Of a DNA stretch of 11,549 nucleotides, positions 6,741 through 11,549 are shown one piece after another. How positions within the stretch are numbered: position 1 is the first letter of the stretch; every line of letters starts with the position of its first letter. The notes under the pieces were generated by a model. The model ran no database searches and was not told the DNA's origin. It worked only from the letters and a program-made list of their open reading frames with translations. The stretch comes from JAJYTI01 sp035302145 (GTDB taxonomy: Bacteria; Bacteroidota; Bacteroidia; Flavobacteriales; Flavobacteriaceae), in the NCBI GenBank assembly GCA_035302145.1, contig DATGSX010000111.1, forward strand, positions 1 to 11,549. Direction: 5' to 3'. Made by a program: the position numbers and the translations under genes.

Positions 6741-7073
6741 TTATATAAAAAATGGGGGACCACGTAAGAAGTAGTAAGACGTGAAATATTGATTCTTTAA
6801 AGAAGTATTTAATAAGGAAGATCGATAAAAATAGGTTGTTACCGATTCAAAATCAAGTTCTAAAAAAATATAGGTGAAAAATGAAGTGTGAAAATCACAG
6901 ATCGAGCAATCTAAAGGGGTTTGATGAACATGTGTAGTTTGCTCTGTGCAGATTTCATGAGTCTCATGAAGTTTATCTACCGAGTGATATAGCTCTATTA
7001 TCATTGGTGATAATAGTAGCCAAATCCCGACAACAGAAAAAAACAGGGATGTCCTGCTATACTGTTTACTCAT
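6741..7073 (-). CDS. Small secreted or membrane-anchored Cys/His-rich protein
   Basis: A 110-residue protein of no named family that I can give. A hydrophobic segment at about 9-28 (SLFFSVVGIWLLLSPMIIEL) can be a signal anchor or signal peptide, so most of the protein should be outside the cytoplasm. It is followed by a dense set of potential metal ligands: His30, His37, His40, Cys42, His48, His50, Cys56, Cys59 and His62, including HVH and DCSICDFH (CxxC). The C-terminus YYFLRGPPFFI resembles the short LRGPP tail I recall in small flavobacterial proteins encoded beside TonB receptors. Its ATG overlaps the end of the DUF6787 gene by 8 nt (ATGAGTAA), so translation is probably coupled. It precedes the TonB receptor gene. 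A role in metal binding or handing-over is inferred from ligands and context; structural or redox CxxC function is an alternative. Confidence 0.75.
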   Translation of the reverse strand: MSKQYSRTSLFFSVVGIWLLLSPMIIELYHSVDKLHETHEICTEQTTHVHQTPLDCSICDFHTSFFTYIFLELDFESVTTYFYRSSLLNTSLKNQYFTSYYFLRGPPFFI

Positions 7074-7377
7074 TTTTTTCTTTAAAAAGGAATTTAAAGC
7101 CCATGTTAGACAGCATCTTCTTTACAAAGTTCCAAAAGAAGTCAAACTGACCAAACAGCCATCCGTAACAAAGTAATAATACCTTGTAAGCAGGTAATAT
7201 AACTAATAGGCGCAGTGGCCAGTATACAAATGGGTTAAGTTCTTTTGTGATATTAAGAAACTCTAAAATAGGTTTTCCTACATACAAAGAAGAACTCCCT
7301 GTTATAGAGAATACTATGAGTATTATAACGATTTGAAAATTGGAGTGTATGCCCCAACGTTTTTTTAGTTTTTTCAC
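7066..7377 (-). CDS. DUF6787 family membrane protein
   Basis: A 103-residue protein that I recognise as DUF6787, a flavobacterial family of unknown function. It begins MKKLKKRWGIHSNFQIVII, the family's characteristic start, and this fixes the initiation codon as the GTG at 7375-7377. Two hydrophobic segments are visible, about 14-33 (FQIVIILIVFSITGSSSLYV) and about 50-75 (VYWPLRLLVILPAYKVLLLCYG), followed by the aromatic-rich GQFDFFWNFVKKM and a basic tail. This suggests a small two-helix inner-membrane protein. It lies 12 nt after the DUF6146 gene and overlaps the next gene by 8 nt. A small palindrome covers its start codon. In my memory of flavobacterial genomes DUF6146 and DUF6787 genes often follow serC and serA, so the order looks conserved, but nothing here explains their role. 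Confidence 0.85.
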   Translation of the reverse strand: MKKLKKRWGIHSNFQIVIILIVFSITGSSSLYVGKPILEFLNITKELNPFVYWPLRLLVILPAYKVLLLCYGWLFGQFDFFWNFVKKMLSNMGFKFLFKEKNE

Positions 7378-7387
7378 ACTAAAGTGT
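7376..7387. repeat. Short palindrome at the DUF6787 start codon
   Basis: ACACTAAAGTGT is a 5-bp inverted repeat with a 2-nt centre. It includes two bases of the GTG start codon at 7375-7377 and fills most of the 12-nt gap after the DUF6146 stop codon. It is too short to act as a terminator and may be chance. Confidence 0.3.
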
Positions 7388-7389
7388 TT

Positions 7390-7764
7390 TTATAATCTTT
7401 GATTATATTTTTCTTGGAAATACATAAAGTAATTATACAGCGTATAATCCAACTCCTTATCATAGACTTCCGTTGAGGAATATTCTATTCGTTGAGGATA
7501 TAAATCATTACCATAATATTGTCGATTATTTACCCTACTATTATATTCCGCCACAAAGGTAACATTTTTAGTTTTAAGATAGGCATGAGAATACATTTCT
7601 ATTGAAGGTTGCGTAGCAAGCCAACTGTTAAAACCTGAATCCATTACGATTAATTCATGTTTCTCTTCCGATTCTGCAACCTGTATCGATGCAGTGTTAG
7701 AACTACTACATTGAAAAAATATTGTAGCACTTCCTATTAAAATTAGTTGCCATATTGTTTTCAT
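7390..7764 (-). CDS. DUF6146 family probable lipoprotein
   Basis: A 124-residue protein of the DUF6146 family, function unknown. I place the start at the ATG at 7762-7764 because MKTIWQLILIGSATIFFQC makes a proper lipoprotein signal peptide; an in-frame ATG at 7788 would add eight residues (MLCIKIGT) in front. The acylated cysteine would be Cys19, followed by a Ser-rich tether. The lipobox IFFQC is atypical because the residue before Cys is Gln. The conserved family region is the C-terminal half: GFNSWLATQPSIEMYSHAYL, then FVAEYNSRV and the closing YTLYNYFMYFQEKYNQRL. It is expected at the periplasmic or outer-membrane face. It sits about 85 nt after the serA-like gene and 12 nt before DUF6787. 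TAATTTTA in its upstream gap is a 7-of-8 match to the Bacteroidota -7 element without a convincing -33. Confidence 0.83.
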   Translation of the reverse strand: MKTIWQLILIGSATIFFQCSSSNTASIQVAESEEKHELIVMDSGFNSWLATQPSIEMYSHAYLKTKNVTFVAEYNSRVNNRQYYGNDLYPQRIEYSSTEVYDKELDYTLYNYFMYFQEKYNQRL

Positions 7765-7849
7765 AGTTCCGATTTTAATGCATAACATATAAAATTACTC
7801 CTAATCTTTACTCTACATTTGTACTTTAACTTTTGATTTGTAAGTTGCT

Positions 7850-8809
7850 CTAATTGAATTTCTTACTAAAGTCATTTATTAGGTGTACCACCTTTTCGCC
7901 AATACGGTTTTGAGCTTCCAAAGTAGCTCCACCAACGTGTGGACTTAAAGAAACGTTTGGATGCATTAAAGTTTGGATAAAAGGCTTAGGCTCATTCTCA
8001 AAAGTATCTAATGCTACAAAAGTAAGCTTATCTTTTTCCAATGCTTCAAGTGCAGCTTTTTCGTCTAATAAACCTCCACGAGCAGTATTGATTATTGCTG
8101 CACCAGTTTTCATTTTATCAATTTCCTTTGTACCTATTAAATAGTTTTCTAGGGCTGGGGTATGAATACTTATCACATCGCTATGCTCTAAAACTTCATC
8201 GAAAGATAATAATGGAATCTCGATTTTTACTTGCTGTCCATCTGCGAAACTAAGATTTAGTTTATTATCCTTTTTATTCCTATCTAAAGTTATTACTCGC
8301 ATTCCATTAGCATAAGCTAGTTTTGCCACTTCTTTGCCTATTGATCCGAAGCCTAAAACCCCTAAAGTTTTATTGTTTACTTCGAATGCATTTATATAAG
8401 ACTTCTTTAGTTGATTAAATCGTGAATCTCCATCTAATGGCATATTTCTGTTGGCATCATGTAAATGTCGATAACCGGTATAAATATGGGCCATGACCAA
8501 TTCTGCTACAGAACGAGAAGAAACCCCAGGGGTGTTTTTTACTTCTATACCAAACTCTTTGGCAGCAACTAAATCTATATTATCAATACCTATTCCTGCT
8601 CTAACAATAAGTTTTAAACTGTTACATGCTTGTATTAATTCACGTGTAACCTGCGTAGCACTGCGAACCACTAAAGCATTGATTTCATTTTTATTTATGT
8701 AGTTTGCTAATTGTGAGGGTGCAACATGTATGTTTTTCACTTCGTGATTATCTGCTTCTAATTGTGTAATGGCACTAGCTGATAACCCATCGTTTATAAG
8801 AATCTTCAT
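7850..8809 (-). CDS. serA: D-2-hydroxyacid dehydrogenase, probable 3-phosphoglycerate dehydrogenase
   Basis: A 319-residue NAD-dependent enzyme of the D-2-hydroxyacid dehydrogenase family. In this operon it most likely oxidises 3-phosphoglycerate to 3-phosphohydroxypyruvate, the first step of serine synthesis. An N-terminal substrate-binding half includes LVVRSATQVT (46-55) and LIVRAGIGIDNIDL (67-80). The nucleotide-binding half has GFGSIGKEVA (153-162), with Asp176 at the end of the second strand favouring NAD over NADP. The catalytic triad is Arg244 (NTARGGLLDE), Glu273 (DTFENEP) and His291 (SPHVGGATLEAQNRIG). The last block is especially SerA-like. The protein stops after the catalytic core, so the C-terminal ACT domain that mediates serine feedback in E. 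coli SerA is absent. It lies 8 nt after serC. A dehydrogenase of vitamin B6 synthesis is a less likely alternative. Confidence 0.9.
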   Translation of the reverse strand: MKILINDGLSASAITQLEADNHEVKNIHVAPSQLANYINKNEINALVVRSATQVTRELIQACNSLKLIVRAGIGIDNIDLVAAKEFGIEVKNTPGVSSRSVAELVMAHIYTGYRHLHDANRNMPLDGDSRFNQLKKSYINAFEVNNKTLGVLGFGSIGKEVAKLAYANGMRVITLDRNKKDNKLNLSFADGQQVKIEIPLLSFDEVLEHSDVISIHTPALENYLIGTKEIDKMKTGAAIINTARGGLLDEKAALEALEKDKLTFVALDTFENEPKPFIQTLMHPNVSLSPHVGGATLEAQNRIGEKVVHLINDFSKKFN

Positions 8810-8817
8810 ATCGTATT

Positions 8818-9885
8818 TTAGCTTGTTTTTTCTAATTCACGCATCACATCTACCAAAACTTTTACGCTTGATAGGGGTAAGGCGTTATATAATGATGCAC
8901 GATAACCACCCACCGTGCGATGTCCTTTAATACCATGAACTCCGGCTTCTTTATATAAGGTAGAGAATTTACTTTCTAATTCCTTTTTATTGAGTTGAAA
9001 AGCCACATTCATGGTGGATCGATCATTTTTATTTGGGACCTTTGCTGTGAATAATGGATTTCTGTCTATTTCCTCATAAAGTAAATTGGCTTTTTCCTTA
9101 TTTAATTTATCCATAACCGAAACTCCTCCTTGTTTTTTCAACCATTTTAAATTGAGCATGGAGGTGTAAACCGAAAAAGTAGAAGGTGTATTGAACATAC
9201 TTTTTTTGTCAATTAGATTTCGATAATCCATAATACTTGGAATTACTCTACTTACTTTTCCGAGGATTTCTTCTTTAATAACTACCAATGTAGCTCCAGC
9301 TGGACCAATATTTTTTTGTGCACCAGCGTAAATCAAGTCAAACTGAGAGTAGTCTATATCTCTACTATATATGTCACTACTCATGTCTATTACGATGGGT
9401 GCGTTGCCCTTAGGGAAATGCTGCATTTGTGTGCCCGCAATAGTATTGTTACTTGTGTAATGAAGATAGTCAAGATCATTAGGGACAGAAGTGACTTCTG
9501 GAATATAATTATATCCTTTGTCTATAGAAGTTCCTAGTTCTACCACTTCGCCAAATTTACTTGCTTCAATTATAGCATTGTTAGCCCATCTTCCTGTATT
9601 TAAGTAACCTGCCTTTTTCTCTAATAAGTTATAGGCCACCATAACAAACTGAAAGCTAGCTCCACCTTGTAAAAACAACGCCTGATAGCCTCTGTTTTCC
9701 AATCCGAGTAATTCTAAAGCCAAAGACCTAGCGGTTTCCATTACTTCTACAAACGCATCACTCCGATGGGAAATTTCGAGAATAGATAAACCAGAATTAT
9801 CAAAATCGATTATAGCTTTCGATGCACTTTCAAATACTTCTTGCGGAAGAATACATGGTCCAGCACCAAAATTATGTTTCTTCAT
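8818..9885 (-). CDS. serC: Phosphoserine aminotransferase
   Basis: A 355-residue PLP enzyme of aminotransferase class V. It converts 3-phosphohydroxypyruvate and glutamate to phosphoserine and 2-oxoglutarate; SerC enzymes may also act on the phosphohydroxythreonine intermediate of vitamin B6 synthesis. It begins MKKHNFGAGPCILP, the normal SerC start. LFLQGGASFQFVMV (70-83) and GYLNTGRWA (93-101) bind the cofactor phosphate and substrate. The Schiff-base lysine is Lys191 in LIYAGAQKNIGPAG. The C-terminal substrate-binding block is GHRTVGGYRASLYNALPL (321-338), with His322 and Arg323. Length and motifs are complete. It sits 9 nt after the acyl-CoA reductase gene and 8 nt before the serA-like gene, so all three should be one transcript. 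A phosphoserine phosphatase gene (serB) is not in the window. Confidence 0.97.
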   Translation of the reverse strand: MKKHNFGAGPCILPQEVFESASKAIIDFDNSGLSILEISHRSDAFVEVMETARSLALELLGLENRGYQALFLQGGASFQFVMVAYNLLEKKAGYLNTGRWANNAIIEASKFGEVVELGTSIDKGYNYIPEVTSVPNDLDYLHYTSNNTIAGTQMQHFPKGNAPIVIDMSSDIYSRDIDYSQFDLIYAGAQKNIGPAGATLVVIKEEILGKVSRVIPSIMDYRNLIDKKSMFNTPSTFSVYTSMLNLKWLKKQGGVSVMDKLNKEKANLLYEEIDRNPLFTAKVPNKNDRSTMNVAFQLNKKELESKFSTLYKEAGVHGIKGHRTVGGYRASLYNALPLSSVKVLVDVMRELEKTS

Positions 9886-9894
9886 TGTTATAGC

Positions 9895-10965
9895 TTATAG
9901 GGTTTCTAAAAATTTTATTGTGTCAACATTGTCCGCATAGTCTGTTAGTCCAGGACTTTGGGTTTGTCCAAAACCAACAATATTCAGGGATAATTTCTCT
10001 TGACTTACTACACATTGAATTTTATCTTCTTGCTCGATTAAAAATTGTTCAACCTCACTCAAAGAATCGTAGTACGTGTAAAACAATACGCCGATAGGAG
10101 AGGAGAAGCCTTCATCATTCTTTAATAAAAGAAAGTCATTGTCTAGAAGGTCTCCAGTTTTATGATTGCTCATTAAATAAACGGCTTTATTATAGTCATA
10201 GTTGTTCATATACTTAACTTCTTGTACAATGTCTTTCCATCTATACATTGCTTGAAAAAAATTAGTAAAGTCATAGCCTTTCGGAACAAAAAGTTTCGAG
10301 ACATTTCTGCAGCCTAATCCGTAATAACGAAACACATCATCAGCTAGTAGTTCTAACTCTTCTTTACTTTCTTCTCCGGTTAATACAGCAACTGCATTTC
10401 TATTTCTGCGTATTATATTGGGTTTGTTTCGGAAGTAATAGTCGAAATATCGTGCGGTATTATCGCTCCCTGTCGCAATAACTGCATCGTAGTTTTCAAT
10501 TTGACCGTCGGTGAATGTAATAGATTCTTTTAAACTAGGATCTTTAGATATTAGAAATTCCGTGAGAAATGGAAGTAATTTATTATCGTTTGACGAGAGT
10601 TTTACATGTGCTTTATGCCCTGCCAGTAAAATAGATAAGAAATCATGAAAACCTACCATAGGAATATTGCCAGCCATAACAACCGCTACGGTTTTTGGGT
10701 TTTTTACAGGCAAATTATATGTGTTTAACCATTTCTCTAAATTACTTTTAGTCAATACTTTAGACCAACTATCAAAAGTGTATTGTATATTATTTAATGT
10801 AAACCACCCGTTATGAATTTTTGCAGTTTGCATAATGCCAGGCATCGCCTCATGAAATCTATCCTCTACAGATTTGTTTTTTTCCTTTATTGACTCTTGA
10901 CTGGTAAATTGTCCTAAAAATTCTCCTAGGCTTACAAAAGCATTTATTCTTGTTTCTAAGTCCAT
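9895..10965 (-). CDS. LuxC-type acyl-CoA reductase
   Basis: A 356-residue protein of the LuxC acyl-CoA reductase family, related to aldehyde dehydrogenases. The nucleotide-binding part contains VAVVMAGNIPMVGFHDFLSI (93-112), LAGHKAHVKLSSND (114-127) and DAVIATGSDNTARYF (160-174). The probable thioester-forming nucleophile is Cys219 in YYGLGCRNVSKLFVP. The C-terminus ends with FGQTQSPGLTDYADNVDTIKFL, a block I recall from Bacteroidota members. LuxC itself reduces activated fatty acids to aldehydes for bioluminescence, but no LuxD, LuxE or luciferase gene is here and the substrate in flavobacteria is unknown to me. It is the first gene of the minus-strand block with serC and serA and is divergent from a ferredoxin gene, which could point to a redox partnership. 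That link is inference from context only. It is shorter than LuxC of about 480 residues, the N-terminal part being reduced. Confidence 0.87.
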   Translation of the reverse strand: MDLETRINAFVSLGEFLGQFTSQESIKEKNKSVEDRFHEAMPGIMQTAKIHNGWFTLNNIQYTFDSWSKVLTKSNLEKWLNTYNLPVKNPKTVAVVMAGNIPMVGFHDFLSILLAGHKAHVKLSSNDNKLLPFLTEFLISKDPSLKESITFTDGQIENYDAVIATGSDNTARYFDYYFRNKPNIIRRNRNAVAVLTGEESKEELELLADDVFRYYGLGCRNVSKLFVPKGYDFTNFFQAMYRWKDIVQEVKYMNNYDYNKAVYLMSNHKTGDLLDNDFLLLKNDEGFSSPIGVLFYTYYDSLSEVEQFLIEQEDKIQCVVSQEKLSLNIVGFGQTQSPGLTDYADNVDTIKFLETL

Positions 10966-10972
10966 AGTTATG

Positions 10973-11003
10973 TTTGAAGTTGGCTTAATAAATTGTAATT
11001 TTG
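10973..11003 (+). promoter_or_regulatory. Promoter of the ferredoxin gene
   Basis: TTTG (10973-10976), a 19-nt spacer and TAATTTTG (10996-11003) match the Bacteroidota consensus TTTG-N19-TAnnTTTG at every fixed base. Transcription should start near 11009, giving a leader of about 25 nt before the ATG at 11035. The -33 element lies just outside the start of the divergent acyl-CoA reductase gene. Confidence 0.8.
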
Positions 11004-11012
11004 TTTCACATA

Positions 11013-11041
11013 CAAAGGTAAAAAAGAATAAGCCATGGCAA
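11013..11041 (-). promoter_or_regulatory. Promoter of the acyl-CoA reductase / serC / serA operon
   Basis: On the minus strand TACCTTTG (11020 to 11013) matches the Bacteroidota -7 element exactly. TTG (11041 to 11039) lies 18 nt upstream of it, inside the first codons of the ferredoxin gene. Transcription should start near 11007 and give a leader of about 40 nt before the ATG at 10965. It faces and overlaps the ferredoxin promoter region. Confidence 0.7.
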
Positions 11042-11385
11042 TTATAATAACAGACGAATGTATAAATTGTGGAGCATGTGAACCAGAATGCCCTAATAAT
11101 GCGATATATGAGGGTGCCGATGATTGGCGTTATGCCGACGGTACCGATTTAACAGGCGATGTAGTCCTTCCTAATGGAAATGAAGTAAATGCAGAAGAGT
11201 TTCAAGAACCAGTTAGCGATGAGATTTACTACATTGTAGCCGATAAATGTACTGAATGCAAGGGCTTTCATGAAGAACCACAATGTGCGGCAGTATGTCC
11301 AGTAGACTGCTGTATTCCAGATGAGGATAATGTGGAAACAGAAGAAGAGCTACTAGAGAAACAAGCATTTATGCACAATGAATAA
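11035..11385 (+). CDS. 2[4Fe-4S] ferredoxin, dicluster domain protein
   Basis: A 116-residue cytoplasmic electron carrier. The first cluster motif is CINCGACEPECP with Cys9, Cys12, Cys15 and Cys19. The second is CTECKGFHEEPQCAAVCP with Cys72, Cys75, Cys84 and Cys88, where the spacing C-x2-C-x8-C-x3-C is that of Alvin/YfhL-type ferredoxins. By the family rule three cysteines of each motif plus the last of the other bind each cluster. Between the motifs is an acidic stretch of about 50 residues (20-71), longer than in classical bacterial ferredoxins, and two extra cysteines follow (PVDCC, Cys92 and Cys93). The C-terminal tail is acidic and helical (ETEEELLEKQ). The redox partner is not known. 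The divergent acyl-CoA reductase is a possible functional neighbour. The gene has its own promoter and terminator and is probably monocistronic. Confidence 0.94.
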   Translation: MAIIITDECINCGACEPECPNNAIYEGADDWRYADGTDLTGDVVLPNGNEVNAEEFQEPVSDEIYYIVADKCTECKGFHEEPQCAAVCPVDCCIPDEDNVETEEELLEKQAFMHNE

Positions 11386-11407
11386 GCTGTTTAGTCTAAT
11401 CTAATAG

Positions 11408-11438
11408 AAACGGCAACTAGAAATGGTTGCCGTTTTTT
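11408..11438 (+). terminator. Rho-independent terminator of the ferredoxin gene
   Basis: A 10-bp perfect stem (AAACGGCAAC at 11408-11417 and its complement at 11426-11435) with an 8-nt loop runs into six T residues (11433-11438). It lies 22 nt after the ferredoxin stop codon. It is a textbook intrinsic terminator. Confidence 0.93.
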
Positions 11439-11509
11439 ATTTAAAAATTCTTGACTGCCTATATCTAATCCCTTTATCTGACTACATTAATTTTTATTCT
11501 TCCCAATTA

Positions 11510-11542
11510 TTTGTGCAGGTGTGTTAATATATTGTAAATTTA
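11510..11542 (+). promoter_or_regulatory. Possible promoter for a gene beyond the right edge
   Basis: TTTG (11510-11513), a 21-nt spacer and TAAATTTA (11535-11542) approximate the Bacteroidota promoter, with one mismatch in the -7 element and a slightly long spacer. No coding sequence is visible in the rest of the window (11439-11549), so it could only serve a gene starting after the edge. Weak. Confidence 0.25.
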
Positions 11543-11549
11543 TCCGATT

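Noticed and set aside
9895..10965. Bioluminescence locus suggested by the LuxC-type reductase
   Set aside because: No luxA, luxB, luxD or luxE gene is near, and this family is widespread in non-luminous Bacteroidota.
1..11549. Mobile element, CRISPR array, tRNA or defence system
   Set aside because: No transposase, integrase, spaced direct repeats, tRNA-like fold or defence-gene motif is visible, and base composition appears even across the window.

Overview
This window looks like chromosomal DNA of a Bacteroidota bacterium, most likely family Flavobacteriaceae. The sequence is AT-rich. Several products belong to families I know mainly from flavobacteria (DUF6146, DUF6787, a BatA-like two-TM/vWA protein, a CarboxypepD_reg-fused TonB receptor). 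The best promoters have the Bacteroidota form TTTG-N19-TAnnTTTG rather than the enterobacterial -35/-10. I see no insertion sequence, phage gene, integrase, tRNA or CRISPR array. This is ordinary housekeeping chromosome with some little-studied conserved genes.

Layout. Positions 1-351 (minus) hold the N-terminal part of a BatA-like membrane protein that runs off the left edge. A soluble GAF-domain histidine kinase (516-1682, minus) has no response regulator beside it. Next comes a two-gene unit on the minus strand: a LolD-type ABC ATPase (2578-3240) joined TAA-ATG to a DUF2400/TIGR02757 protein (1813-2577) that carries features reminiscent of HhH-GPD DNA glycosylases. msrA (3355-3888, plus) diverges from this unit and converges on a small multidrug resistance transporter (3926-4255, minus).

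From 10965 down to 4342 seven genes lie head to tail on the minus strand and end at one strong terminator (4302-4339): a LuxC-type acyl-CoA reductase, serC, a serA-like dehydrogenase, a DUF6146 lipoprotein, DUF6787, a small secreted Cys/His protein and a TonB-dependent receptor. Gaps in the first six genes run from an 8-nt overlap to about 85 nt. The last gap (155 nt) contains a multi-stem RNA structure and a dyad just before the receptor start. The upper part makes phosphoserine from 3-phosphoglycerate; the lower part looks like outer-membrane uptake, perhaps of a metal ion.

A 2[4Fe-4S] ferredoxin gene (11035-11385, plus) diverges from the acyl-CoA reductase. Their promoters are interleaved in about 70 bp and face each other, so simultaneous occupancy looks impossible. 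The ferredoxin gene ends at its own terminator.

No wholly new system is evident. The best leads are the Cys/His protein plus receptor pair with its structured leader, the interleaved ferredoxin/reductase promoters, the orphan LuxC-type reductase in a serine operon, and the glycosylase-like signature of the DUF2400 protein.
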